From positions 2,910,482-2,974,481 of the forward strand of contig NW_019091362.1 of assembly GCF_001949145.1 (NCBI RefSeq): a stretch of DNA of 64,000 nt. The letters are read 5' to 3'. This document shows positions 13,745-26,679 of this stretch, in pieces. The notes under the pieces were generated by a model. It saw only the letters and a program-made list of their open reading frames with translations, had not been told where the DNA came from and made no database searches. The position numbers and the translations under genes are program-made. Position 1 is the first letter of the stretch; each line of letters starts with the position of its first letter. Source of the stretch: Acanthaster planci. Its lineage: Eukaryota; Echinodermata; Asteroidea; Valvatida; Acanthasteridae.

Positions 13745-13758
13745 GTTACCTTGGTAAC
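13745..13758. promoter_or_regulatory. RFX X-box-like palindrome
   Basis: GTTACCTTGGTAAC matches both X-box half-sites with a 2-base spacer. Confidence 0.35.
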
Positions 13759-15596
13759 TTTTTACCACCTGTCTGACCTGTAGAGTAGGTCATTTACTCT
13801 GTAAAAATAACACACACCTCTGTATTCAGCCTTGCAAGATGTAAAACAATGTCAATTTGGAATCCACATGCAGGGAAATAGCTGTTCATTTTTACGAAAC
13901 CCATGTAACAATTGACACTGTCACAAATTGTGCCCCAACCTCACGGAATGACCCATGTACTGTACATGTACATTTACTGCTTTCGTACAATGCCGAATCT
14001 TGCACACACCAGTATCTTACAAATATTATGCAAGTACATTGCATGTATGCGCATGTGAAGCACAGTCTTTGTCCAAAGGTGACGTATTCTTTTAATCCTT
14101 TGAGATAAAATGTGACGAACTGGAGGAAATGCAAAAACCGGGCGTGCTGAATCACTTCACAGATAAGTTTTCCAACCCTCTTGTCAATCTGATGTCAAGC
14201 ACAGCGCTCAGAGAGGATCTCAGGTGCCATTTTCCACATTGGCGATTGAGGGTAACGGAGCGAGGTGGCACGGGCTCATGAATGTTGATCGTCGCCAGAC
14301 ACCTTGCGAAAGAACCATATCAACCAGCATACCTAAAACTGGGCCAAGTCATGAGGGCTGTCTCTGTGGCCAACGAAGACAAATCGACAAGTCCCTGGCT
14401 TCAATGCAAGCCTGACACACAGGTTTCCGAGTCAATTCATTCCTTTTTTTTCATAAGACAGGAAAAAACACAGTGACAAATAAAAATTTGGCTGTTCCAA
14501 GGAATGTGTTCTTTATCATGCATGTACACGAAACATATGACTGTGAAGTAAATGTATGCTTTTCTAAAAAAAAAATTGGTTTGGCCACCTTTTAAGAATA
14601 AACATGAACTTGTAACACTGCTGATATAATATTTGACTTCTGATAAAAATGGCTTTATGTCCGATGTGGATGTTGAAGCCAACACAGAATTAGACAAACA
14701 TAGGTATTCTTGGCGATTTAAGCAGTGACGTATCTGGGATAAAAAATGAAGTGTGGAAAAACATCTATGAGAAGAAAATCAAGACAGACTTGATTTCAAA
14801 CACTCACGAGGCAGTGCTGGAACAAACACACTGACAGCTGATTAAGTATCCTTTTCCAGGAATACTTTCAGTCAACATTACCGGAGACCAAGTGTACTGA
14901 TGAATCAAATACTTAAAGCTGTTTATTTGATACAATTTAAATCTTTAAAATATATTAATATTTCAATTCAACCTCATTTGTGTTACAGTTACATGTATCA
15001 AAAGATTGCAAGTACGTGTACGTGTGCTGTATTACTAACAAAACGAAAAAATGGCACTGACTAGCAGCACACCCCATGCATACATAGTACCTGCTAACCA
15101 TTCCGAATTTGGCAGAATCATTACGAATGTACAAGCTGCTTTACGAATTACGAATTCGTCAACCATTATCACTTGTTTCTGCAAAACTGTTTACTTTGAT
15201 GATTGAATACAGGAATTTTAATTATAAACCAGAAGTGCGTGGTGAGTCAATTATTTCTCCATCTTTTTGTTGTCTCATTTGAACATAATTTGATCGGGTC
15301 GTGGGTGGGTCATGCACATACTAGAGCAAAATGTTGACCAATGGGATCTTAATGACATCACTGGTGCCCGGGCCTACGACTTCACACTCAAAATGACGGT
15401 CACTAGTGTTCGAGTTCAACCGAGGATCCGAAGATACACGAAGTGCTTCCAGCTTTCGTTGGTGACCTGAAGTAACCGCTACTTTAAAAAAAAACGGTTC
15501 CCAGTGTTTTCGATCCGAAGATACACAAAGTGCTGGCGCGAGTGTGCATGTGTGCAGCTTCGCATGAGCATGATCGAGATCCCGACAGTGTGCTGA

Positions 15597-15900
15597 GGAA
15601 GAAGTAATCAAAACGCCGCCAAACAACGCATATTGCAGAAATTCTGGGCTGAATACTCAAACAAGTACCCATTGATTGCTTCTTCGAATGTTGGAGAACA
15701 CTATGCTTTTTGTACGATTTGTCAAGGAGATTTCAATATGTCCCACAGAGGACTTCATGACATGAAACATATGGAAGTACACTAATTTTTTCAGCACGCC
15801 ACCTGATAACAGCGTGATCAAGGCTGAAGTGTTGTTCACAGAGTGCATGATTGAGCATAGTTTGTTTTTATCATTTTCTGATCACATGGTTGAAAATTTC
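15597..15900 (+). pseudogene. frameshifted zinc-finger/hAT-type transposon ORF relic
   Basis: Frame 1 (15597-15785) has no usable upstream ATG and reads KQRILQKFWAEYSNKYPLIA then GEHYAFCTICQGDFNMSHRG and LHDMKHMEVH before TAA. This is a C-x2-C ... H...H finger with the aromatic FW-EY lead typical of BED-like fingers attached to hAT-related transposases. Frame 2, one base over, continues from 15778 with TNFFSTPPDNSVIKAEVLFT, ECMIEHSLFLSFSDHMVENF, the segment that normally follows the finger in these proteins (family resemblance from memory). After about 15900 similarity is lost and the frame stops at 15961. A frameshift, missing start and missing catalytic region make it a dead fragment. A domesticated exon is a less likely alternative: GAA|GTACAC and TTTTTTCAG could act as a tiny intron. 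Confidence 0.65.
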
Positions 15901-15963
15901 CTGATAGATGTACATGTTCACATATGTAAATGTAATGCACATGTAGATGTGCTTCTGATTTGA

Positions 15964-18900
15964 CACCAGGTGAACTTATCAGAGTTATGGGGGTGATACG
16001 GTGCACATTGATTGCAAGCACATCTGATGTATCACATGATTTTGCTTGATTACTGTTTTTATTCCACACAGTTGGCAGGTATGTCCATGTAAGAACATGT
16101 AAAATGGTGGTGGTGGTGGTGTGCAAACCCCACCCATGACAGCAAGTGGGTCACAGTGCATCCATCTATTGCATGGCAATATCAGCAAGTTTTCATCTGA
16201 ATGTGCACAAATTGGTAGCATTTTTTGTGTGTGGGTACCATGTGAAAGCATCAAGAGCATTCAACTGTTTACCTCTGTGTGCCACCACAGAGTGGTCTTG
16301 AAAAACCTATTATTCCTGTTCACGTAAGTGAAACACTTGATTTTCCTGCATGCCGCTGGTTGTTTCTTATGTAAGTGGTTACAGGTGCCAAACTTATCAA
16401 TTACTGGTTCAGAAAGAAAAGAACGAGGGGTCAATTCACTTACTTGTTAGGTCGATGGAATCCATGCTTGAGTCGCACATTGTTGCTGGCACAGGGCCAC
16501 CCAAACATCACCCTAACAGTGAAACAAGACAAAAGCACTAGTCAAGGTTCCCAATCTACATTTACGTACAATTAAGAAAAAGTGATTCAAAAAGAAGTTC
16601 AAAAAGATTATCGGCTTTATTACTTTTGATTTGAGAATTGCCCAAAAGCTTAAGTTGTGTTCGTTTGGCGCTTAAAAAGTAGTAAATCAAGTTCATTAAA
16701 GTGCAGGTTTCATCATTGGAGGTGTTACAGAAACATGTTTTTGAGATTGGCACATGACTAACTTTAACTGTTTCTGTCCCACAGCTTAGGTCTCACCTCA
16801 ACCAACTATTTTAAAGGGTGGCTTGCTTGTATCCTGTCAAAAGAGGGCAGTCTTCAGAGCTCCGATTCAACCTGCCAGTCCTTCAGATTCAAGGCCAATC
16901 TGTCTGAGTCTGGCAACTCATGACCCATGCAACAGTGGATAATTGAAACACTGCAGAATCGTCTGCTTTAGTGCTTTTGCAGAACTTTTAGATTTCTGTA
17001 TAATAAAAATGAGGGGGGAAAAGCAAAACAGATTAATTTATGAGGCTATTTAAGCCCAGCACACACAGTTTTGTAAAATATTGTTAGACACATTATGGAA
17101 GGAAACATTCTCCATGTAGTAATGGGCTATATCTTTTTGTAGCTTAGAATACAAGCACTTTCTGTTTTGGATTGCTTAAAATGTTTAAGGGAAAGAGTTC
17201 CATACACAGGCATCAACTGGCACCCTGTGCACCAACCCTATGAGACTGGTCTAAACATTGTGTTTTCTGAGTAAATGCTTCAATACTTTCGATGCTAAAT
17301 TTGACTTTTAGGGCATGTTATCACTTCCTGATGGCTTATAGACCACTGCAAGGGAAAATAAGTAATGTCCGTATATGGAACTCGCACCTGTCAAAGTTAT
17401 GGCACATGCATTTTTGACACAGTCTGAGAGAACTGTAGCGGTGGGGAATACGCAAATTTACATGATTTGGCTGCAAGTGCACATGTACCAGTTTGAATAA
17501 ATTAATTCACCAAAAAAAACCAATTTATCAAATATGGATCTAACAAAGAATCAATGCAGAGAACTACATTGTAAACTTCCACTTAAAATATTTACATTTA
17601 CAGACAACTTGTGGGTATCGTTCAGATGTTTTCTGACTGGGTTAAGATTAGTGTAACCCTTGTGAAAATAGGAAATTTGTCACATTAACATACACTGAAC
17701 AATCCACTGGTTTTCCAAAACTGGGCAAGAAAGTAAATCAATAGAGATGGCAATAAAAATGTTAACACAACATTCAGATGTCTGTGCAGATTCGGAGTAA
17801 TCAAGTTCTGACCTTTTTTTAAAATGCAAATTGCAGGATCTCCCGGGCAACAGAGTGGCAAATAATCCAATAGCCGTTCAATGATCTAGCGTTCTGCACG
17901 CACCACACATGCAAATTTAGATTTTTGGCAATGTACCAATGTACTCCTCAGGGAAACAATACTGTACATGTACACGTATGTAGGCCATTTTCTTTACGCT
18001 ACCCTCATTTGGTCCTTGTTGCTTTTGGGACATTCCTATTGCTGAATACGTTTAAAAAGTGAAGTGTGAATTTACACATACTTTCAACTCTTATCATTTA
18101 AAAGTAATTTACATTTTAATGTGATACTAACATCTTCTTGCCCCAAACTCTTCATGCCTATAATGTGCCACAATCCTACCTGCCTTCTTTGCTGTACATC
18201 TGCACTCCAGTGGGATGCTAATTATGCATTTTTTGTTACATGAGTATTATAGGCCAGCATCCTCATGCTGGGCAAACATAAAGAACAACCACCTTCCATC
18301 TTTTTTACTTTGAAAGCCAGTTAATGTCAGATTTTTCTACCCAAAAAAAGCTGTTGGGGGTGGGTTTTTACCTGCAAATTGTTCAACCTTGCAATTCCAA
18401 CGCGTCAATACGTTAACGGCGGAAATGAAAAAAGAATTCTGAAACGAGTGTACACGTCCTCCAAGGAACAAATAAGGAAAATTACTGTATGTGCGTTTGC
18501 ACATCATCCAGCGTCAAGTGGTTAATTCCGTTAGAATGAGGTACATGTAGCCCCTTCTGGCAACATGAACGACAAATGAAAGATATTCAGTGCCCTATCA
18601 ATTACTCAAAAAACCTATTTTTCACCCTCATCAACTCCTTCTAGACACCAGACGGTGTGTAGAATTTCAATGTTATCACCATTTCATGAATTTGACAATA
18701 TACATGTACACTACCTGGTACATGTACATGTACATAGAATTATTACACTTTCCCTACCATGGGAAAGGCTCTTTGGCTTTTCAATCTGTGAACTTGAAAG
18801 GTGACGAGAGTAAGGTTTAAGTTCCTTGACTTACCGGTACATGCAAAATGTGAAGAGGATAAGGCCACATCCACATTCCACAGGGCTAAGATGTGACAAT

Positions 18901-21900
18901 TACCATGACATTTAATGCAATTTTGCAGCAGAAAAAGTTTGATATCCTGGTAATGTTATCATTCTTCTGCCATCACATAAAAAGCAGCCTATGGCCCATC
19001 AAAATAACCCTTGCATTCTTGATTTCCATGACCTTCCCATGACCTTTTTCCTCTGACAACAACAATATCATACAACAATATCCCATTTTCCAATCATTTG
19101 CTATGACTTTCCAGGTCAACTTCTTCCCCAGGAATTGCCGTGACTGCGAGAACCCTGGTGATCTCCAGCAGGGCAGCAAAAGTTTTGTGAGGTGAGGGGA
19201 AGAGGGTCCACAATACCAAAAAGCCTTGTAGAAAAAATGTAGGAACAAGATGTTGGAGATTGCAGATTTGCCCCCCCCCCCACGACCGGCACACAGAGTC
19301 AGGGTTAAGACAATTTGACCTGAACAGATTTACGGACATTGTAAGGGTCATGGAAACAGTTTCAAGACACCCAACTTTTATAGATACAATGATTTTACGA
19401 TGAAAATACTGTCTGTACATCCTTCATCGACAGGGAACAATCATTTGAATTCAAACGGCTATGTTCTACCTGTACATTTGAACGTGGAAAACCCATCATT
19501 ACATTTGTTATAAACAGCCCTGTTCTATGTATGTATACATGTATGTAAAACATGGCTAACATACACTACCCTTAAATTCTGCATTTAACAGCAATGTTCT
19601 ATATTTGAAGGCATTTCACCCCCCTTGCATATTAAAACACATGTACATGTATGTACCCAGAAAGCTAAAATAATTGGGTCTAATTAAAGGTTTGTTTTTT
19701 TCTGTCTCCCCAAAATGAAAGGTCTTCAACATGACAGTCCTTTCACTTCCTATCTGTTCACAGCAACCACGACAAGGAAACGTTGGCCAAACATCCTGTC
19801 ATGCACATGTATCTCACCTTGGCTCTCCCTAACCCAATTACGGCAGCATTAGGAGTTCAGCAATATGACATTTGCAAAAAAATCCCCATTTCCTAGGTTT
19901 GGTGAAGAAGGGATGTATCCCATCCCGCGGTGATGGCCCAGTTACTGACGAATGGAATTCACTGATTTGTTTTGGAGATTCGGAGCATGTTTATCTTTCA
20001 GAATTGGAGGTCTTGAGGGATTCTATAATGTAGGAAGTTGTGCCCGGGATATGACCACAGTGTGACAGCCTGACCTGATTTTAACTGTGAGCCATCGCCG
20101 CACATTCCCACGCTTGGTGACAAAAGGAAATGGGTTGGGACAGGGAAACTGCATGTAATTTGCACGCGATCGTCAGCAATTCAAAGCCAGGTGGCTTGCT
20201 GAAAATCTACCTGCACATACATGTACGGCATGCACAGTACATGTATATTTTTGTCCATCATTTTGGTCTGTGCGTAATTAAAGCCCAAGATCTCTGACAC
20301 CTGTGTATGTATTAATGCATGGTTTATGTACACCTGTAGGATTGCATTGCCACTATCCATAAATTTCTTTACCGTCATATAGCCCACATGTAGATCACAG
20401 TTGGCTATTCAACCTTCAGAAGAAATTTTTTTCAGGGCAATGTACAGCAAATGTAGTACATGTAGGCCTATAAATTAATTCCCAGCACTGTGGTTTGAAT
20501 ACAGGACTTTGTTAGCAAAGCACAAATCCTATATGTACATGTACATGTATCACGACAACTGCAGTAACCTACATGTACACGTATGTATGAACATGTATAA
20601 ACATTAACATACACAGTACATAAAAGCAGTTGGAGCACAGTGTTTTTAATGAGAAGTTCAATGCTTGCCACATGTTTCAACGTGAGTTACAGCTTACAAG
20701 TACGGTACCTTTACAGCTGCAGAAAAAAAATCATGAGTTTTCTCCCTTTATACACAAAGTAAGGAAATTATCATTTCAGCACCTGCATGTACACTTGAGT
20801 AGCCTGAAGCTCAGTGAAATGAGATAACTTCCCAAACTTATTTACAAGTTGATAACCCGCCCCGGTACAATATACAGGGACTGTGTGTAACACAAAAACA
20901 GCATTGAATTGGTTAATAAAACACTCTGCACTTTTGAGGTTGAAGCTGTACAAAGTGTCTACATGTAATGGGAGTCTTTGAGACGCTTTGTGGCCAGCAA
21001 ACATACACCTACTGATTTTTTTTTTACCAGTTCTGAGCATACGCCCATTGTTCTGAGCAGGCATACGTGTACAGGTAGTTCTGAACACGCGCAATACTGT
21101 GAAGAAGGAACGTTACGTCTGCTGCCACCAGCATCTCAACGTCTCACATTGTGAACAGGTTCACGAGGACTGGTATGCATACATAGTATGATACCTCGTG
21201 TAATCGGGAAGTTTATGTTCATGAGCAGGGTACATGTCGTTTACTACAACTGCTCTTCTCTACTACAGCACTGGGCAGTGATTACTTTGATACAAATTTG
21301 AAAAGGTTTCAAATGCCTAAGATATTGGGGTTATAATTTTAGTGTTTAAGGAAGGAAGCAATGGGATTCATCCAAATTTTGTCTGTCTTCTTTTTTGGTA
21401 TTTTATTTTTGGCACTTTTTTTTTTTAATTTCGGGTACCGAAGAAAATTTGTGTAATAGGATATCAAGGATGTACATGTAACTCTGTATTACATTCACTA
21501 CTCCCTAAAAGCGTGTCTCCTTCAAACTTGCTGTGCAGCAACATAATCTGTCGCACATAATGTCCGAAACACAACAATCCGAAGTCTCCGTGTGTGCACC
21601 GCACATTTTCGCATTTAGCATTACTTGGGCACCGTTTTCCCCCCCATAATTAAGTTCTTCTTCATTACGTTTGGGCGCTCTCCCTCTTCATCGAAACCAG
21701 ATATACCGCATCGGGTGGCGCTCGGCACACATCCACACAGACTCTCCCCTTTACACAGGGTGTAAGGAGACACCCCAAAACCCTCACGCAGGCTGTCTCC
21801 GATTCTGCTGAGAAAAAAAAAAAAGGGAAAAAAAGGCCCCCATGATGTACTTGTGCATGTGGTACACACAGCACACACTCTGTAAGCAAGAGAACCACTC

Positions 21901-22980
21901 CGTAGCAAAGGAAGTTCTTGTTTCTCTGAACCCGTGCTATTGGTATTCATGCATGTACAACTGTGCTGCAGCCTCGACACTCATCTATGTCAATATGCTT
22001 GTGTTAATGCTCCGTAAAGGCTGCAAACAAATATGTGCCAAGTGAGGACAAACTGCAAAGTTTTATTTTACACCAATGTTTACGTGACCGCACCTTACGT
22101 GTACCGATACGTGCATTAAGTCTCAGTTGATGACTTACCGGTATCAGCCTACATATATGCACTTTGACTCACATGTGCAACACTCCTTTTTACAGATGAC
22201 AGTGTTGGAGAACTTTCTCCAATACACACAGTTGTCTGTGCTTATACAGCCACAATACACCTAATACCCATATACATGTCCACGTTTGTGTACGTCTACT
22301 TTATCTCGTTCATTTAGTGACATGCCAGGTAAGGTGAGAGTACAGAGGTGTTAGGGTGGCAATCAATCAAAAAATACAGTACACAAGTAGTGCTGGCAAA
22401 TGACTTCTGAGTTGTGACTTCCCCTGGGGATAAATTTGAACAACACTGGTCCTTACCGGATCTTTCCAAATCTACAACGGAGGGGGGACTGTTTTGCAGG
22501 ATTGTTTGAGGAAGTTAAAGCTAAGTCACTTTAAAACACAAGGATGGAATTCACGTCCCTTGAAAGCAACATCTGTACCAAGAATATGCTGACTGGTTGC
22601 TGCATACTGATGAACTGTCATGTACATGTAGCGGTAGGAGGATTCGAGACAGTTCCAAACCCCTGGAGTTATGATGATAAATTGAGCCCAAGATGGAGCA
22701 CCAACACAATGTCTTTTGTACTAAATCACATCTTTCATCCTCGCAAAGTTTGGTATTGTAGAGAGAAGCAAGGTTTTGAAAAACTAAGCACATGAGCAGT
22801 AGCGTTCAAGAATTAACAATTATGGTGCATGGACACCAGTACTAGCAGCTGCCACTCAGAATCTTTTCAGTACAACAGAACTTGCGTGTACCCAGTACAT
22901 GAAGCAAGGATTTTCTTCTTTAACCAGAGGCTATTTGTAAACATGTTCATCCCGGCATGTTTACAAGGGTGACTTGCTGA
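15964..22980. other. non-coding tract
   Basis: Contains a (GGT)n run at 16105-16121, MITE copy A, several TACATGTA runs, a C run at 19270-19281 and a GC-balanced unique stretch at 19910-20180. Open frames are short and unrelated to known families. Confidence 0.55.
17195..17383 (+). mobile_element. MITE-like element, GAGTTCCATA family, copy A
   Basis: A 189-bp element with imperfect terminal inverted repeats: GAGTTCCATACACAGGCAT at the left and ATGTCCGTATATGGAACTC at the right. Inside are GGCACCCTGTGC, GAGACTGGTCTAAA, AAATGCTTCAATACTTTC and CACTGCAAGGGAAAATAA, which recur in the other copies. No coding capacity, so a non-autonomous DNA transposon is the simplest reading. Confidence 0.75.
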
Positions 22981-23240
22981 AATCTGGACTGAGCAAAGCA
23001 GATCATGCTGACAGTCTTGAATGTGGGCGATTCACAACAGTGTGCCTCCAAGAGTTTGCAAAGCATTGACCAATCACAGAGCGTGAAATCTGTCGACACT
23101 TTCGAAACACGCACTGGGTCGACAGATTTCACGCACTGTGATCGATTTACGCATTGCAAACTCTTGGAGGCGCACTGTTGTGAAACGTCCGCATTGTCCA
23201 GCAGTTGGAGTATTCTGGACTCTGCTCCTGTCAATGGACT
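22981..23240. repeat. palindromic interspersed element, copy 1
   Basis: Arms 23026-23097 and 23118-23190 are inverted repeats of about 72 bp with roughly 85% match, centred on ACTTTCGAAACACGCACTG. Both arms contain CCTCCAAGAGTTTGCAA and GTGAAATCTGTCGAC. The palindrome makes mirrored open frames on the two strands, both reading QQCASKSLQ and KLLEAHCCE. A second copy lies at 55063. Confidence 0.8.
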
Positions 23241-23690
23241 AATGCACTGAGGGGTAAAAATGTGTTGGCGTGACTGTGCTATGAACTTTGGGAAGAAGAA
23301 GCCCTTCGCATCAACGGCCCTTGGAGTAGGATGGAATATCCAATTTACAAAATGGAGGTGCACTTTGCCAGCGCCCTAATGGTGAAATCTTATATGGTGT
23401 TCACCATGCAGTAAACGTTTACCTTGTCGGGTCTTACAGGCAGATGACCAGATCGATCTGGTTAGGAAGAAGGGAGGGGGGGCTCTTACTATGGGATTCT
23501 GATAACAAGAGGAGATACTTGGTATGGCCAGGTTCCTGTTCTCCTAGATTTCTCGCACACAAATGCACGTGTACACCACCATGCCTAAAGGGACAGCTCT
23601 CAGCATTAACCTGACAAGTATGAGTTGTGAACAGTCTGAGATTTCAGGATTTTTCCCCACACAATTTGATTTTCCCGCATACCACCCTAT

Positions 23691-24206
23691 TTTGATAAAA
23701 ATTTTTTCTAACCTGCTTCTAAGAGGGGTAATGCTGAAATGACCATGACTTCTGAATGCGTACCATTTCCAACAGAGCACTGGCTGTCGCCGAAGATCTC
23801 CAACTGGTTTCTTACCATCAACACATTACATTTACTGAAGAGCTCTGAAGTCCATTGCGGTTCTGAGGGACAGCGCCAGATTTAAACAGTTCATTTCCTA
23901 TTTGTTCTCAGAAGGCTTCTACCAAAAGGAAGCATGGAGGACCTACGGATCAAACAACACTTATTTTGATGAGTTTTTCCATTTTGCCCGCCTGCTGTTA
24001 TGAGGGGAAACGCCGAAAATGACCGCGAATTCTGAATGCGTGCCCTTCCCAACAGATCATTCCCTGTCGCCAAGGATCTCCAAATGGTTTTAACACTGAA
24101 TGGATGCAAAGCACAATCAGGTTGGGACAGCAAAAGATTCAAACAGTTCACTTCCTATCGGTATTTGTACCCGGATCGCTCTTGGTAAAAGGAAGCATGG
24201 AGAACC
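23691..24206 (+). repeat. local tandem duplication, ~274-bp period
   Basis: Copy 1 (23691-23946) and copy 2 (23965-24206) share TTCTGAATGCGT, GTCGCCRARGATCTCCAA, AACAGTTCAYTTCCTAT and AAAAGGAAGCATGGAG in the same order. Divergence is moderate and there is a small indel. No coding frame is shared by the two copies. Confidence 0.85.
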
Positions 24207-25454
24207 AACTGTTTCAAGTTGTCATTGTTTGTTTAGTCTGATACAAAATTCTACTTTACATACTTAACCACTTTGGAAGAGATCTTGACACACATTGTTT
24301 ATCCATTAGGTGTCAGATATGGGAGTTTAGAAGTCAGAGCCAACAACTGTAGATAAGCGATGTCTAAGGTCAATGGCTTTTAAACCATGACAATGACTAC
24401 AAAATTTCTACTGGGCCCAGACAATGGCAAGATCGTTTGACTAATTCTGGGGTGCTTATAGTCAAAACAGAAATCAACATTTCCTTTCCTGAAGAGATTC
24501 TAGTGTATAATTTAATGTTCTCAGTGACAAACAAATATTCAGAACAAGATACTCTCCCACACAAGTAATTTTTTGAAACAAGATCTGACCTGATATTGAA
24601 GAAGAGTACTTTACAAGGCACTTGCATTTTAGTTGCCAGTGAAATCATAGAATATATGGGACCTGCATGTATGACGTGAGACTGTTGTTTTCCCTCAAGG
24701 CACTTAAAACAAGAAGTAATCTTGTTCACATTTATCATTTGAAGTACTTTCTCTAAGGAACCATATTTGTTCCCTTGATACAGGAAACAGATAATTTTTT
24801 TTACTTCTAATTGCCAATGTGAATTACAGATTCGGCAAATTTCAAGTTCAAACCCTGTTTGCACTACTTTCTACAAGATGCAGTTACCCTTTCTCAAATG
24901 GGAAAACTTAAACAACTTGAACAGGCATTTCTGTGACAACATCAGAAATCAATTATACTGCTAACACTTGGAAAATATGAAAATACCAAAAATGGGCTAT
25001 TAAATAGCTGGTGAACACAAAGCTCAAATTGAAAAAAAGTTACATTGTGTGTACTTTCAGGGTAGACTCAGACAATACACTACACTGTAAATACATTTTT
25101 ATTACCGTATTATTCATCTTCTGTATTCAAATTGTTGTGACATGTTTATTTAAGTAATTGATTCATTAACGTACACCATACATGCATGTACATGCATGCA
25201 ACAGTTGGTAAGATGGAAACGCATTGGTGCACACAAGGGCTGAGAATAAACAACACAATTCTGTACGGGTATCAAGGTAAACCCACTGCATGTCATTCAA
25301 TTTTACTGCCGGGTTGATGTTGAGAAAGATGTTGTAAAGCTGGCACGAAACCAAATACATAAGGTAAATTATGCAACATGAACTTATAAAAAAAAAAACA
25401 CCAGGGAATTTAGTGCACGTATGTACCTCCACACAGCAAGCAATGAATGCCACT

Positions 25455-25631
25455 CGGTAGATGAACAGCAATCAACTTCAGGGATTTGTTACAATTCTAC
25501 AGAGGGTGCATTATCCGTTAACAGCTATCAGTATGCCCAAATCAATGACAAAGAACGTACGGTAGATGAACAAAACTCAACACTAGAATTGTTACAATTC
25601 TACCAATTTGGGGAATTATCACTTATCAGCA
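25455..25631 (+). repeat. local tandem duplication, ~105-bp period
   Basis: CGGTAGATGAACA, TCAACWYYAG and TTGTTACAATTCTAC recur in order in 25455-25526 and 25560-25631, followed in both by a TATC/CAGC tail. Confidence 0.7.
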
Positions 25632-26679
25632 GCAAACAGCATTGCCCACTAGTGCAATGCAATTGACGTTGTGGATTACAATATCTGACATGTGCGTGTA
25701 GTGCGCAACAAAATGAAGTGCCTGGCCTCCAAAAAGTGCAGCTGCACTCACATCAAGGTCTTTTATTCATGAAGAGGAAATGCATACGAGTAGATGGACT
25801 GATCCCTCCCAAAAAAAAAATTCTCATGACATCGTTATATTTCATATGAGTCTCGGGTTTGGCACGTTACACCTGACCTTTCGCTCAATCAGTCATATGC
25901 TTAAACAAGGTCATGCAGAAAGAGTTCAAAACCTGACGCTCCTAATTCCATTAACCACTGCGACCACTGAAGCAAAGTGGAGGGGGGGGAGATCTGCCAA
26001 ACACACACAGGCAGGCTGACCGGGAGCTTGCTAGCCTTTGCAATGATGCCAAATGGTGTCCCAGAACTACTCAGACATATCTAATGTGAGATCTACAGTG
26101 CAATCACCCCTTTCCAGGCATCATCCCCCACTGCATGTTTGGATTTTTATCAGGTAACATTTGCACCACTGGCTCAGGCTGCTTGCTATCTGTGGTGCGC
26201 GTAAATTGGAATAAAGTAAAGCAGATAAAAAAAAAAGTGCAGCACCTTGTATAGTTCAACCGGTGAACCCACAGACCTGTTTAAATGCACTTCTGAAATC
26301 ATAACACACTTGTTCTGTTTGCTCCATGCACAATCAGTTAATCATTATCCATTAGGGACCGGCCACTGTATGTCACAAGCAAGTGGACACGGCCACAAAG
26401 AACACCAGTGCTTGCCAAAGGGGTCCACAAATTTTAATCACCATTTCGCCATCAACAATCCACTGAGCACATTTCCCTGCACCTGCATAGTGACTGGCAA
26501 GCCATTTTTCTGACGAGTGAAAACAATCCCACGAAACAAAATTTCCCATTTCGAGCAAAAAACTACTGGAACAGAATCTTGGAAAAAAAAAAAACAACAC
26601 GAAAAATGCAACTCACAAAAAAATTAAACCAAAAAAAAAAAAGGAACAAAAAAACCCTGACCAACACTTACCACAAACG

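Larger units (their letters stand above)
4601..15290. other. non-coding tract
   Basis: No gene recognised. Contents are the 28-bp motif cluster (6451-7981), a G-quadruplex-prone tract, two RFX-like palindromes, the block at 12470-12740, a unique GC-balanced stretch at 14190-14420, and repeated TACATGTA words. Confidence 0.6.

Noticed and set aside
22947-23363. 138-codon minus-strand frame and an 81-codon plus-strand frame with similar peptides
   Set aside because: Their resemblance is produced by the palindromic repeat, which makes mirrored frames on both strands.
24397-24864. 155-codon minus-strand open frame with CRIC and CFKC pairs that hint at a zinc-binding domain
   Set aside because: Spacing does not fit a zinc-finger-associated domain and no adjoining fingers are present; treated as chance.
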